This document shows positions 24,412-33,725 of a stretch of DNA of 64,000 bases, one piece after another. Positions within the stretch are counted from its first letter, which is position 1; the number at the start of each line of letters is the position of its first letter. Source of the DNA: Porphyrobacter sp. GTDB taxonomy: Bacteria > Pseudomonadota > Alphaproteobacteria > Sphingomonadales > Sphingomonadaceae. The notes under the pieces were generated by a model. It had not been told where the DNA came from, searched no databases, and worked only from the letters and a program-made list of their open reading frames with translations. A program made the position numbers and the translations under genes. The DNA lies in the NCBI GenBank assembly GCA_016125555.1, contig WGLN01000017.1, positions 1 to 64,000 on the forward strand. Reading direction: 5' to 3'.

Positions 24412-24446
24412 TTGACGGCGTGAAAATGCATCGATAATTATCGATG
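24412..24446 (+). promoter_or_regulatory. ars promoter with ArsR operator overlapping the -10 region
   Basis: TTGACG (24412-24417), a 17-bp spacer and TAATTA (24435-24440) form a promoter. The perfect 18-bp palindrome CATCGATAATTATCGATG (24429-24446) covers the -10 box and ends 1 bp before the arsR ATG. Bound ArsR would block polymerase directly. The predicted transcription start falls at or next to the ATG at 24448, and no ribosome binding site is present, so the arsR mRNA is probably leaderless. Confidence 0.75.
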
Positions 24447-24447
24447 A

Positions 24448-24780
24448 ATGGAAGCCGCTGCCGCTCTCGATTCTCTCTCCGCCCTCGCGCATCCCACGCG
24501 CCTCGACGCGTTCCGCCGTCTTGTCCGCAGTGAGCCCGATGGGCTGTCCACCGGGCAACTCGTCGAAGCGTCGAGCCTTAGCCAAAGCACCTTTTCCAGC
24601 CACCTCGCGATCCTCGTCGGCGCAGGGCTCGTCATGCCTGAGAAGCATGGGCGGCAGATGATTCAGCGCGCGAACATCGAGGCCCTGCGCGACCTGATGC
24701 TGTTTCTCGCCAAGGATTGCTGTGAAGGCCGCGCAGAGCTTTGCGAGCCGCTCCTCGCCGAACTTTCCCCTTGCTGCTGA
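24448..24780 (+). CDS. arsR: ArsR-type arsenite-responsive repressor
   Basis: A 110-residue winged-helix repressor (LDSLSALAHPTRLDAFRRLV, GLSTGQLVEASSLSQSTFSSHLAILVGAGLVMPEKHGRQMIQRAN). The canonical ELCVCDL metal site in the DNA-binding helix is absent. Instead the C-terminus carries C91, C92 and C99, plus C109 and C110, resembling the alternative arsenite site of the Acidithiobacillus-type ArsR. It should repress the whole ars operon until As(III) binds. The start at 24448 is directly behind the operator. Confidence 0.9.
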   Translation: MEAAAALDSLSALAHPTRLDAFRRLVRSEPDGLSTGQLVEASSLSQSTFSSHLAILVGAGLVMPEKHGRQMIQRANIEALRDLMLFLAKDCCEGRAELCEPLLAELSPCC

Positions 24781-24791
24781 AGGAGCAGACA

Positions 24792-25310
24792 GTGCCTGAC
24801 CAACCTTACAATGTCCTGTTCCTGTGCACGGGCAACTCGGCCCGCTCGATCCTGGGCGAAGCGCTGATGAACAAGATGGGCGGAGGTCGCTTCCGTGCTT
24901 ACAGCGCGGGTAGCCAGCCCAAGGGCGAAGTGCATCCGATGTCGCTCGAGGTGCTCGATAGCTTCGGCTATCCCATCGATGGCTTGCGCTCAAAGAACTG
25001 GAGCGAGTTCACCAAGCCCGGCGCACCCGAGTTCGATTTCATCTTCACCGTCTGCGACGATGCCGCGGGCGAGAGCTGTCCGGTATGGCCAGGCAAGCCG
25101 CTCACCGCGCATTGGGGTGTCGAGGATCCCGCCGCAGTCGAGGGCGATGGCCAGCGGCAGGCGTTTATCCATGCGCTCAGCTATCTCAAACGCCGGATCG
25201 AACTGTTCCTGATGCTCCCGCTCCAGAGCATCGACGAAATGTCTGTGCGCAGCAAGCTGGCCGCCATCGGCCGCGATGAAGGCGCGAGCGCCAAGGCAAA
25301 GGAATCCTGA
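24792..25310 (+). CDS. arsC: Arsenate reductase, low-MW phosphatase (thioredoxin-coupled) type
   Basis: A 172-residue enzyme starting at GTG 24792 behind an AAGGAG site. The phosphatase P-loop is VLFLCTGNSARS (CX5R), and the resolving cysteines are in FTVCDDAAGESCPVWPGKP. It reduces As(V) to As(III), passing the disulfide to thioredoxin. The C-terminus is about 30 residues longer than the minimal family. The next gene's ATG follows its stop codon directly. It is one of two unrelated arsenate reductases in this operon. Confidence 0.85.
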   Translation: MPDQPYNVLFLCTGNSARSILGEALMNKMGGGRFRAYSAGSQPKGEVHPMSLEVLDSFGYPIDGLRSKNWSEFTKPGAPEFDFIFTVCDDAAGESCPVWPGKPLTAHWGVEDPAAVEGDGQRQAFIHALSYLKRRIELFLMLPLQSIDEMSVRSKLAAIGRDEGASAKAKES

Positions 25311-25739
25311 ATGACCACCGACATCGTCATCTATCACAACCCCGAATGCGGCACCTCGCGCAACACGCTGGCGATGATCCGCAATGCCGGGATAGAGCCG
25401 CATGTTATCGAATATCTGAAGACGCCACCTTCGCGCACCACGCTCGAAAGCCTGATCGACCGCGCCGGGCTCAGTCTCCGAGAGCTGCTCCGCGAAAAGG
25501 GCACGCCGTATGCCGAATTGGGGCTCGGCGATAAGAGCCTGAGCGATACAGCGCTGGTGGACGCGATGATGGAGCACCCGATCCTCATCAACAGACCAGT
25601 TGTCGTCTCCCCGCTCGGCGTTCGCCTGTGCCGTCCGTCCGAGGCGGTGCTCGACATTCTGCCAAGCCCCCAGCAGGGCGGCTTCACCAAGGAGGACGGC
25701 GAGCAGGTCGTGGACGCGGCGGGCGAGCGTATCGCCTGA
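25311..25739 (+). CDS. arsC: Arsenate reductase, glutaredoxin-coupled type
   Basis: A 142-residue thioredoxin-fold reductase with the active-site Cys in [18 protein letters not shown] (C13), the ArsC signature GTPYAELGL and the arsenate-binding Arg region [19 protein letters not shown]. It uses glutathione and glutaredoxin. It is adjacent to the phosphatase-type reductase with no gap, and the arsB start overlaps its stop by 1 bp, so all three are one transcript. Confidence 0.9.
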   Translation: MTTDIVIYHNPECGTSRNTLAMIRNAGIEPHVIEYLKTPPSRTTLESLIDRAGLSLRELLREKGTPYAELGLGDKSLSDTALVDAMMEHPILINRPVVVSPLGVRLCRPSEAVLDILPSPQQGGFTKEDGEQVVDAAGERIA

Positions 25740-27025
25740 TGCTACTGGCGATCGCGATCTTCGTGGTCACCATCACGATGGTGATCTGGCAGCCGCGCGG
25801 GCTCGGCATCGGATGGAGCGCGATCGGCGGAGCGCTGCTGGCCCTTGCGACCGGCGTCATCTCGCTCGCCGACATTCCGGTGGTCTGGAATATCATTTGG
25901 AACGCCACCGGTGCATTCGTCGCGGTGATCCTGATCAGTTTGATCCTCGATCGTGCCGGGTTCTTCGAATGGACTGCGCTCCATGTGGCGCGGTGGGGGC
26001 GCGGCGATGGTCGCTGGCTGTTCGTGCTCGTGGTATTACTGGGTGCAGGCGTTGCCGCGATCTTCGCCAATGATGGCGCCGCTCTGATCCTGACCCCCAT
26101 TGTGATCGCGATGCTCCGAGCTCTGGGATACAACGCCAGGGCGACGCTGGCTTTCGTCCTGGCGGCGGGTTTCATCGCCGATACGTCGAGCCTGCCGCTG
26201 GTCGTGTCCAACCTCGTCAACATCGTGTCGGCCGACTTCTTCGATATCGGGTTCGGCGAGTATGCGCTGGTCATGGTGCCGGTCGACCTGGCCGCGATTG
26301 CCGCCACATTGGCAGCGCTGCTGCTATTCTTCCGCAAGGACATTCCCACCAACTACGACGTCGCGCAGCTCCGCGTTCCGGCAGAAGCGATCCATGACCG
26401 CGCGACCTTCCGCGCCGGCTGGGTAGTGCTGGCCCTGCTGCTGGCCGGATTCTTCGTCCTGGATCCTCTCGGCGTGCCGATCAGCGCGGTCGCTGCGGTC
26501 GGCGCGCTGGCGCTCATCGCCATCGCTGCGCGTGGCCACGTCATTCCCACAGGCGAGGTTATCCGCGAAGCGCCATGGCAGGTCGTGATCTTCTCACTCG
26601 GTATGTATCTGGTCGTCTACGGCATGAGCAATGCGGGGCTTGCCACCGCGATCGCCGGACTGCTGGAGCGCTCCGCCGCGGGCGGCCTATGGGGCGCGGC
26701 CTTCGGAACGGGACTTCTTTCCGCGGTGCTATCATCGGGCATGAACAACATGCCGACTGTCCTCGTGGGGGCGCTGTCGATCGATGCCACCAGTGCCACC
26801 GGCCCGGTCCGCGATGCGATGATCTATGCCAACGTAATCGGCTGCGACCTCGGGCCGAAGATCACCCCGATCGGGTCGCTCGCAACCTTGCTGTGGCTGC
26901 ACGTGCTGGGACAGAAGGGCGTGAAGATCGGCTGGGGCTATTATTTCCGCGTCGGGATCACGCTGACCACGCCGATCCTCCTGGTGACCCTGGCGGCCCT
27001 CGCCCTGCGATTGAGCATCGCATGA
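25739..27025 (+). CDS. arsB: Arsenite efflux pump, ArsB type
   Basis: A 428-residue integral membrane protein with about 12 hydrophobic segments. Family features include the early [21 protein letters not shown], the re-entrant region [40 protein letters not shown], and the C-terminal [15 protein letters not shown] and [20 protein letters not shown]. It exports arsenite, driven by membrane potential since no arsA ATPase gene is present. It overlaps arsC by 1 bp and ynfA by 4 bp. Confidence 0.92.
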   Translation: MLLAIAIFVVTITMVIWQPRGLGIGWSAIGGALLALATGVISLADIPVVWNIIWNATGAFVAVILISLILDRAGFFEWTALHVARWGRGDGRWLFVLVVLLGAGVAAIFANDGAALILTPIVIAMLRALGYNARATLAFVLAAGFIADTSSLPLVVSNLVNIVSADFFDIGFGEYALVMVPVDLAAIAATLAALLLFFRKDIPTNYDVAQLRVPAEAIHDRATFRAGWVVLALLLAGFFVLDPLGVPISAVAAVGALALIAIAARGHVIPTGEVIREAPWQVVIFSLGMYLVVYGMSNAGLATAIAGLLERSAAGGLWGAAFGTGLLSAVLSSGMNNMPTVLVGALSIDATSATGPVRDAMIYANVIGCDLGPKITPIGSLATLLWLHVLGQKGVKIGWGYYFRVGITLTTPILLVTLAALALRLSIA

Positions 27026-27345
27026 AGCTTTTCCTAGTATATCCGCTCGCGGCACTTTTCGAAATCGCCGGCTGCTTCGCATTCTGGGCCTGGTGGCGGC
27101 TGGAGAAGAGCCCACTGTGGCTGCTACCCGGGATGGTGTCGCTTGCCCTTTTCGCATGGCTACTGACTCTCGTTCCGGCCGACGCCGCAGGTCGCGCCTT
27201 CGCTGCCTATGGCGGCGTCTATGTGGCCGCGTCGCTCCTGTGGCTATGGACTGTCGAAGGCACCACGCCAGACCGATGGGACTTCGTCGGCGGCGCAGTC
27301 GTGCTCGCGGGCGCTGCCATCATCCTGTTCGGCCCGCGCGGCTGA
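27022..27345 (+). CDS. YnfA/UPF0060 small membrane protein
   Basis: A 107-residue protein with four membrane segments ([78 protein letters not shown]). It is a YnfA-family relative of small multidrug exporters. Start at 27022 overlaps the arsB stop. Its place inside the ars operon suggests a help function in arsenical or stress export; this is inference. Confidence 0.85.
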   Translation: MKLFLVYPLAALFEIAGCFAFWAWWRLEKSPLWLLPGMVSLALFAWLLTLVPADAAGRAFAAYGGVYVAASLLWLWTVEGTTPDRWDFVGGAVVLAGAAIILFGPRG

Positions 27346-27368
27346 GAATCCGAGTTCGGAGAATTTCC

Positions 27369-28118
27369 TTGTCCCGCCTGCGTCCCTTGCCCGATCCCGA
27401 CACCTTCCCGGCGCTCGACCCCGCCTTCGTCCATGCCCGCCCTGCCGAGGGCCTTGGTGCCGACCAGCCACCGCCGCGCATCCTACTGCTCTACGGCTCC
27501 CTGCGGGAGCGCTCGTATTCGCGCCTCGCGGTCGAGGAAGCTGCTCGATTGCTGCAGCTGTTCGATGCGGAGATACGCATCTTCGACCCCTCCGACCTGC
27601 CGCTGCCGGATCAGGTCGGCGGTGACGACCATCCTGCCGTTCACGAACTGCGCGAGCACGCGTTCTGGTCCGAAGGCATGGTGTGGTGCAGTCCGGAGCG
27701 CCACGGTCAGATAACCGGCATCATGAAAACCCAGATCGATCACCTGCCGCTCAGCATCGGCGGCATGCGTCCCACGCAGGGGCGGACGCTGGCGGTCATG
27801 CAGGTGTCGGCGGGCTCACAGTCGTTCAACACCGTCAATACACTGCGGCTGCTTGGGCGCTGGATGCGGATGTTCACCATCCCCAACCAGTCCAGTGTTC
27901 CGAAGGCATACGTAGAGTTCGACGAGGCGGGCCGGATGAAACCCTCCTCGCTTTATGACCGCATCGTCGATGTGATGGAGGAGCTGGTCCGGTTCACGGT
28001 GCTTCTGCGCCCCCATGCCGAACAACTGGTCGACCGCTATTCGGAACGCAAGGAGGCTGGCAAGGAGGTGAACACGGACAGAGATATATCAGCGATTGCT
28101 CTGAACGCGCGAGGATGA
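27369..28118 (+). CDS. arsH: ArsH NADPH-dependent FMN reductase / organoarsenical oxidase
   Basis: A 249-residue flavodoxin-fold protein. The FMN loop is [25 protein letters not shown], followed by [77 protein letters not shown] and a C-terminal RYSERKEAG, all typical of ArsH. Known members oxidise trivalent organoarsenicals and reduce FMN or quinones. No ATG fits the N-terminus; TTG at 27369 with an upstream GGAG is the best start. Last gene of the ars operon. Confidence 0.9.
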   Translation: MSRLRPLPDPDTFPALDPAFVHARPAEGLGADQPPPRILLLYGSLRERSYSRLAVEEAARLLQLFDAEIRIFDPSDLPLPDQVGGDDHPAVHELREHAFWSEGMVWCSPERHGQITGIMKTQIDHLPLSIGGMRPTQGRTLAVMQVSAGSQSFNTVNTLRLLGRWMRMFTIPNQSSVPKAYVEFDEAGRMKPSSLYDRIVDVMEELVRFTVLLRPHAEQLVDRYSERKEAGKEVNTDRDISAIALNARG

Positions 28119-28216
28119 CTGGTTTCGGGAGTTAGGCGATTAACAGCGAATGGCCAGATGGAGGGCGCGAAGCTGCCGGAATCACCACAGTAGAAACCAA
28201 ACGTCGGATCTTTCGC

Positions 28217-28936
28217 TCAAGCAGAACCCACCACTCGAAACACTGCCCCTGTACCGGCGTCTCGAACCAGATCGACACCCATTCCGTCCCAGTGGTAGTC
28301 GAGGTGACGTCCCTGAGTGGGGTCGGATGCACAATCCGGGTAGAACAAGCCGGCACACATACCACCCGGATGCCGGATGCTCGGATAGACAAGACCTTCG
28401 GCCCCGCCCCCTTTGAGATCAACAGCGAGGGCTTGCGATGCAGCATAGTTGTCGGGATCTAACGCGGGATCGCCTGCCGCAAGGCTCCTGAGATCGTGAA
28501 GGTCAGCGCTTACCGAAAGGATGATCTCACGGAACTGTGAGGTCCAGCCTGGCGCTTCTACAGTGCGAGCCATGAAGCGGGCATGGTGATGGATTGTCTC
28601 GAACAGCGCAGTTTCGAATGCATCCCCCGCGTATAAGACGCCGTAGGTCCCATCGGTGAAACGACTTGGTCGGTCAGTGCTGATATGCGTGAACGGGGCC
28701 ATCAGATAGGATGCGCCGTTGCCCCCTACCCGACGGTCAGCAGGTACCAGATCGAGATTGCCGATCGTCGCCATAATGCGGGGATTGGTTTTTTGCTCGG
28801 CGGAGATCAGCAGCGGCCAATCTGCAGGGTCTGCGATGTCTTCGAACAGGTCGATCGGTGGAAAGGCACTGCGGATAATCCGTACAGCACCTTTCCACTC
28901 GACCTGGGCAACCGGAATCGCCTTGGGATCAATCAC
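28217..28936 (-). CDS. RES-domain toxin (NAD+-degrading)
   Basis: A 239-residue RES-domain protein. The fold markers are the N-terminal WKGAVRIIRSAFPP, the glycine-rich FTDGTYGVLYAGDAFETALFETIHHHARF with the conserved Tyr and Glu, and the C-terminal LVYPSIRHPGGMCAGLFYPD. RES toxins hydrolyse or phosphorylyse NAD+ and are neutralised by Xre/MbcA-type antitoxins. The GTG start at 28936 overlaps the antitoxin stop (GTGA), the normal antitoxin-first order. It probably stabilises the integrated element. Confidence 0.9.
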   Translation of the reverse strand: MIDPKAIPVAQVEWKGAVRIIRSAFPPIDLFEDIADPADWPLLISAEQKTNPRIMATIGNLDLVPADRRVGGNGASYLMAPFTHISTDRPSRFTDGTYGVLYAGDAFETALFETIHHHARFMARTVEAPGWTSQFREIILSVSADLHDLRSLAAGDPALDPDNYAASQALAVDLKGGGAEGLVYPSIRHPGGMCAGLFYPDCASDPTQGRHLDYHWDGMGVDLVRDAGTGAVFRVVGSA

Positions 28937-29346
28937 CAGGCACCACGTTCGGCATCAAGATAGCGACGCACCCGCATGATATCGGTCAGCTCGCCGCCAA
29001 GCATGACGTCGAGCGCACTCGCTCCGGCAAAGGCGGCGTTACCTGCCTTGATCCAGGCGTAGCCACGTTGGGCTTCGGAAAAGATGATCCTCAGCGCCTT
29101 GTGTATACCCATCAGGTTGGAGAGCCGCGCCGCACCATCGCGCGAGACACGGCCCGCACCCTCAGCCTTCCACCTCCGGTAGGACCGAACCGGCATGTCG
29201 AGCAGAGTCGCTGCCTGCTCGTCTGTGAGTTCCCATTTGCCGAACAGGTTCAGCACGGCGCGAAACATCGCCGATGCTTCCTCCTGAGTTATAGGATCGG
29301 GTCGGAAGGCGTGGGGGACGGTATCAACGGGTTGCAAGGCCAACAT
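28933..29346 (-). CDS. Xre/MbcA/ParS-type antitoxin
   Basis: A 137-residue protein with an N-terminal Xre-like helix-turn-helix (FRAVLNLFGKWELTDEQAATLLDMPVRSYRRWKAEG) and the C-terminal toxin-binding DUF2384 region (MGIHKALRIIFSEAQRGYAWIKAGNAAFAGASALDVMLGG). It binds and blocks the RES toxin and represses the operon. The start at 29346 has GGAG at a 7-bp spacing; an ATG 6 bp upstream is too close to that site. Confidence 0.9.
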   Translation of the reverse strand: MLALQPVDTVPHAFRPDPITQEEASAMFRAVLNLFGKWELTDEQAATLLDMPVRSYRRWKAEGAGRVSRDGAARLSNLMGIHKALRIIFSEAQRGYAWIKAGNAAFAGASALDVMLGGELTDIMRVRRYLDAERGAW

Positions 29347-29382
29347 GAGCATTCTCCATATGGCATCATATATCACTTTGGA

Positions 29383-29394
29383 TGCCAATTGGCA
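29383..29394. promoter_or_regulatory. Palindromic operator candidate for the RES/Xre operon
   Basis: A perfect 12-bp palindrome TGCCAATTGGCA 37 bp upstream of the antitoxin start. It is also bracketed by an inverted GGCATC / GATGCC pair (29362-29367, 29381-29386). Suitable for autorepression by the Xre antitoxin. Confidence 0.5.
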
Positions 29395-29407
29395 ATATAG
29401 GAGTGAC

Positions 29408-32400
29408 TCATCCGACAAGTCCCGCCAAGACCGCGACCGCGCTCGTCGTCGGGACGAAAAGTCGCGTCTGATAGCGTATGATCTCGGTGAAGCACCCATG
29501 TGCCTTGTACCAGTCGAGGCGCGACGCCGACCAACCAGCCAGTTCGAGCCGCTGCGCGCCATTGACGAGGCTGCGCTTGAGCGTAAGCGCTTCGCGGCTT
29601 TTAATTTGCATCGGCCGCCCCGTCCCGAGCACCGCATCGACGATTTGCTCTGCCGAGAAGGCATGTTCGTCTTCAAGCCCAAGCGCCTGGCATAGTTCGG
29701 GCACGCAATGGAGCGGAACTTCCCGGCCTAACAGCGAGCGTCCGTCCCGCGCCGAAATCCGGCTGACGCGAACATAGTCGGAAGGGAGTTTGTCCCACAC
29801 CGGAAGCAGCAGGCCCGTTGCAAGATGCAGTCGCTCGCGCTTGTGATTTGATGCGGCGTCATCGACCTCCACCTGCCACAGGAGGCGAAATTCGGTTGGA
29901 TCCACCGTTTCCCAGCTGCTCTCCGCGAGTTGATCGGCAGTAATGTGTCCGTGCTTTAAGGGACGAACTAGCTCGAAGCGGGCCACACGCATACCTTCGT
30001 CGGTGAGCAGACTACGCGCCGGGACAAGCAGCCCGATCCGGCCTGAGCGCGCATTACGCAGAAGTTGCTGACGCAAACCTGAAAAGCCGTAGAGCTCCTC
30101 GAGCCGTTCGAGACGCAAAGGCTTGAGCGCGCGGGCGATCTCGAGTTCCAGGAGATGCGTAGTCGCACCCGACAGCGCATCGGTGCGCAGTAGCGTATCG
30201 GTCAGCACCTCGAAATGCTCGACCGCAATGGTTTCGACCCCAATGTCGAGCGTGCCGGCCTGGCGTGCTGCATCGATCCGCGCTTCGACGAGGCCGAGAA
30301 ACTCGTCAAATATCCCGTTTTGCAGAGCAATCGGCAACGCGAGGATGCGATTGAGCCAGCGCTGGATTGTCGGCAGGTCATCGACCATCGCGCCGTCGGG
30401 CCCTTCGACCCTGAGCCCGCTCAATTCCTCAAACCGAGAAAGCGTAACAGCTTCCAACTTGCCTGCGAACAGCAGGCCGAACCAGCGGTGAAGCGCCTCC
30501 TTGGCGTATGTACTCTCGAGATTGTCGGCAGGATCGAAGAGGTTCTGCCCTCCTGTCTGGCGTTGCCCGCGGGTCAGTGCCCCGAGGCTATCGAGCCGAC
30601 GTGCAATGGTCGATATAAACCGGCGTTCGCCACGCACATCGGTGGTCACGGGGCGGAACAGAGGGGCAGATGCCTGATTGGTGCGGTTGGTACGGCCAAG
30701 CCCCTGGATTGCGGCATCGGCCCGCCAGCCCGGCTCAAGCAGGAAGTGGACCCGACGCATCTGGTTCTTTGCGGCGAGGTCGGCATGATAACTGCGGCCG
30801 GTGCCACCGGCATCGGAGAAAACGAGAATTCGCTTGGTCCCGTCCATAAAATCTCGCGTCTCGGCGACATTGGCGCGCGGAGAGCGCGACTGGAGCACCT
30901 GGCGCCCATCGCGTCCGACTATCAGGCGGCGGGTACGGCCGGTGACTTCGGCGACCTGATCGACACCGAACCGTTCGATGATCGCATCGAGCGCCGTCGC
31001 GATCGGCGGCAAGGCACAGAGCTGCTCGATCATGCGATCGCGCGCGGCAAGCGCCGAACGACAGAGAACAGGGGCACCGTTCTCATTACTCATCGGTTCG
31101 GACCGAGCATTGCCGTTCTCGTCCGTAAACACGGCCATCAACCGCACCGGAAAGCTTTTGGTGAGGTAATCGACCACGTATTCGCGGGGGGAGAGATCGA
31201 TTTCGAGTGCTTCACGTTCTGCATCGGAGAGATCAGCGAGGCGGCGGTTGAGCATGGCTTCGGCGGTCGAGACGAGTTGCACTACAACAGCGTTGCCGTC
31301 GGCAAGTGCCGCATCAATCGCAGGCAGCAGGCTCGGCAGCTTCATGGATAGAAGGAGCTGCGCGAAGAAGCGCTGCTTGGTGCCTTCAAACACCGAAAGC
31401 GCAGCCGATTTGGCACCTGAATTCAGGGTATCGCCACTTTCAGTGTCGACGATCCGGGTTGCCTCGAGTGCCTCGCGCAAATTGGCATGAATGATTGCCC
31501 AGGCATCTGCATACGCGTCATAAACCGCTACCTGGTCGGGGTTCAGGCAATGTTCGAGAATCTCGTACTCAACTCCGGCGAATGAAAGTGCCCTCGCCGC
31601 GTACAATCCGAGTGACTTCAGATCACGGGCGACCAGTTCCATTGCAGCGATGCCGCCATCGCGAATGTCTGCGACGAAGGCTTCGCGATTGGCAAAAGCC
31701 GTCTTGGGCCCCCACAGGCCAAGACGGGTGGCATAGGCGAGATTATTGACGTCGGATGCCCCGGTCGCCGAAGCGTAGAGCACGCGGGCGCGCGGCAGTA
31801 GATTCTGGATGCGAACACCGGCAATGCCCTGCTCCGATCCTTTGACCTTACCGCGTGAGCCCTCCCCGCCAGCAGCGTTGGCCATCGCATGGGCTTCGTC
31901 AAAGACGATGAGCCCGTCGAAGTCCTCCCCTGCCCATTCAAGAATCTGCTCGAGCCGGGTCGCGTCGCTGCGGCCCGAGCGTAGTGTCGGATAAGTCACG
32001 AAGAGTATGCCTTCGCGCATCCCGATCGGAACACCGAGCTTCCATTGACCAAGGGGCTGAACGTCGATGGGAAGGCCGCCGAGCGCGCTCCAATCGCGGC
32101 GGGCATCCTCGAGCAAAGCTTCGTTCTTGGAAATCCAGATGTGGCGCCGTTCACCCCTCACCCACCGGTCGAGGATGACAGATGCGACCTGTCGGCCTTT
32201 GCCTGCACCGGTTCCGTCCCCAAGAAAGTAGCCCATCCGGTAAGCACGCCCCTCAGCGCTCGCCTTCAAGGCGCAACCCTTGTCCTCGGGCTCAAACCGT
32301 CCCGGCAGATCGCGGGCATGCGCGCTTGCGGCATAGATCAGGGTCTCGGCCTGTGCAGCCGATAAGACGCCTCCGGCAATGATGCTCGAAGGAAGCTGAG

Positions 32401-33640
32401 GCACCACTTCGGGCACGGGTGCGGTTATCGAACCCATCGCGACGGATTCGACCAGAGGGGTCGGATGCGGGACCGCATCTGCAATCGAGATCCGGCTCGG
32501 TCGGTAAGGCAAATAATGCCCAATCTGGTTCTCGATCGGCGCAGGTGCTTCGAGCGGAGTAAATTCAAGCGGCAGGATCGACGGCGCCGCAACTGTTGGA
32601 TGGCCCCTAAGTGGAACCGGTTTCGTCCTGTTCGCCACCAGCCGAAGCGGCAATGCCGACTTGATGCCGATGCTGGGCTCGGCGGGCAAGCTTACCCGGT
32701 CAGGCAGCATATCGATCAGCAGATGAAGCTCGGCAAAGTTTGCCGGCTGGGCGATGATCGGACAGTGACTATCCTCAGCCTTGTCGAGAACCAGGAGCCG
32801 GGTTGAGATTGATGTGCCCTGCTTGACGAAACCGCGCTCGATCGTCGCGTTGAGGCGCAACGAGACGGGACCAGCGATCCCGGCAAGGAACTTCGGAAGC
32901 TCGAACCATTCTGGCATCACTGCGACCAGGCGGCCACCGGGCAGAAGGCGCTTCCAGGCAGAACGCAAGTGCCGGTCGCCAGTGCGGCTATCGTGGCCCC
33001 TCTCGATACCATGTGAATAGGGCGGATTCATCAGCACCACGCTCGGACCCACGTCGGGCGTGAGAAGTTCGTCGATCAGTTCCCCGTCAAATCCGGTGAC
33101 TGTCGCTTCCGGAAACACGGTGCCCAGGCATTCGCGGCGCAGCGGCGATATCTCGTTGAGAGCGAGACGCGCAGTTGCCTTTGCCGCCCATACGCCCAGC
33201 ATCCCGGTCCCGGCCGACGGCTCGAGAACCAGTTCAGCGGCAGAAATCGCGCATGCCTTTGCAGCCATCCAGGCCAGACGGGGCGGCGTTGCGAATTGTT
33301 GCCACTCGATCTGCTCATCGCTCCGGTTGGACTGGGTCGGGACCAGACCTTCAAGGCGCGTGAAAACCTCATCGGCAGCGCTGCATGGCATCGTGAGAGA
33401 TAATTCAGTCGCCTGCGTCAGGAACAGCACCTGCGCCAATTCAAGTGCGGCATGGGCATCGCGTATGGACCAGCGTCCTTCGGCGTCGCTACCGCCGAAG
33501 TGATCGGCCATTGTTGCATTCACAGTGAGCCGTGAGATTGCTTGATCTGAACCTAGCCGCGCGGCCAGCGCCCTCGCCGCTGCCAACACTTGCGGCTCGG
33601 CGGGATCGGAGAATGCGAAAGCGGTATTTGCGTGTGACAT
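29408..33640 (-). CDS. Methyltransferase-like / strawberry-notch helicase fusion
   Basis: A 1410-residue protein. Residues about 110-290 form an N6-adenine methyltransferase-like domain with SAM motif LVLEPSAGTGMLG (138-148) and catalytic NPPY (205-208). From about 420 comes a strawberry-notch (SNO) type superfamily 2 helicase: Walker A GDGTGAGKG (474-482), DEAH (581-584), then FSDAGGTGRSYHAD and GLGRTNRTNQASAP in the helicase C lobe. Such giants are carried by plasmids and phages; they may modify and unwind DNA during transfer or counter host restriction. It stands alone with its own leader (shared 9-mer at 33726-33734). No restriction partner is visible. Confidence 0.85.
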   Translation of the reverse strand: MSHANTAFAFSDPAEPQVLAAARALAARLGSDQAISRLTVNATMADHFGGSDAEGRWSIRDAHAALELAQVLFLTQATELSLTMPCSAADEVFTRLEGLVPTQSNRSDEQIEWQQFATPPRLAWMAAKACAISAAELVLEPSAGTGMLGVWAAKATARLALNEISPLRRECLGTVFPEATVTGFDGELIDELLTPDVGPSVVLMNPPYSHGIERGHDSRTGDRHLRSAWKRLLPGGRLVAVMPEWFELPKFLAGIAGPVSLRLNATIERGFVKQGTSISTRLLVLDKAEDSHCPIIAQPANFAELHLLIDMLPDRVSLPAEPSIGIKSALPLRLVANRTKPVPLRGHPTVAAPSILPLEFTPLEAPAPIENQIGHYLPYRPSRISIADAVPHPTPLVESVAMGSITAPVPEVVPQLPSSIIAGGVLSAAQAETLIYAASAHARDLPGRFEPEDKGCALKASAEGRAYRMGYFLGDGTGAGKGRQVASVILDRWVRGERRHIWISKNEALLEDARRDWSALGGLPIDVQPLGQWKLGVPIGMREGILFVTYPTLRSGRSDATRLEQILEWAGEDFDGLIVFDEAHAMANAAGGEGSRGKVKGSEQGIAGVRIQNLLPRARVLYASATGASDVNNLAYATRLGLWGPKTAFANREAFVADIRDGGIAAMELVARDLKSLGLYAARALSFAGVEYEILEHCLNPDQVAVYDAYADAWAIIHANLREALEATRIVDTESGDTLNSGAKSAALSVFEGTKQRFFAQLLLSMKLPSLLPAIDAALADGNAVVVQLVSTAEAMLNRRLADLSDAEREALEIDLSPREYVVDYLTKSFPVRLMAVFTDENGNARSEPMSNENGAPVLCRSALAARDRMIEQLCALPPIATALDAIIERFGVDQVAEVTGRTRRLIVGRDGRQVLQSRSPRANVAETRDFMDGTKRILVFSDAGGTGRSYHADLAAKNQMRRVHFLLEPGWRADAAIQGLGRTNRTNQASAPLFRPVTTDVRGERRFISTIARRLDSLGALTRGQRQTGGQNLFDPADNLESTYAKEALHRWFGLLFAGKLEAVTLSRFEELSGLRVEGPDGAMVDDLPTIQRWLNRILALPIALQNGIFDEFLGLVEARIDAARQAGTLDIGVETIAVEHFEVLTDTLLRTDALSGATTHLLELEIARALKPLRLERLEELYGFSGLRQQLLRNARSGRIGLLVPARSLLTDEGMRVARFELVRPLKHGHITADQLAESSWETVDPTEFRLLWQVEVDDAASNHKRERLHLATGLLLPVWDKLPSDYVRVSRISARDGRSLLGREVPLHCVPELCQALGLEDEHAFSAEQIVDAVLGTGRPMQIKSREALTLKRSLVNGAQRLELAGWSASRLDWYKAHGCFTEIIRYQTRLFVPTTSAVAVLAGLVG

Positions 33641-33725
33641 GGGAGACCTCCTGAAGAGGCCCTGGGTTTGTCCGGGTGTCCGTTCGGATGGATCCGCCCG
33701 GGGGCCTCACAAGGCCCCAAGCCCG

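Noticed and set aside
24059-24415. Open frame of 118 codons upstream of arsR
   Set aside because: No ribosome binding site or family features; it overlaps promoter elements of the permease and the ars operon.
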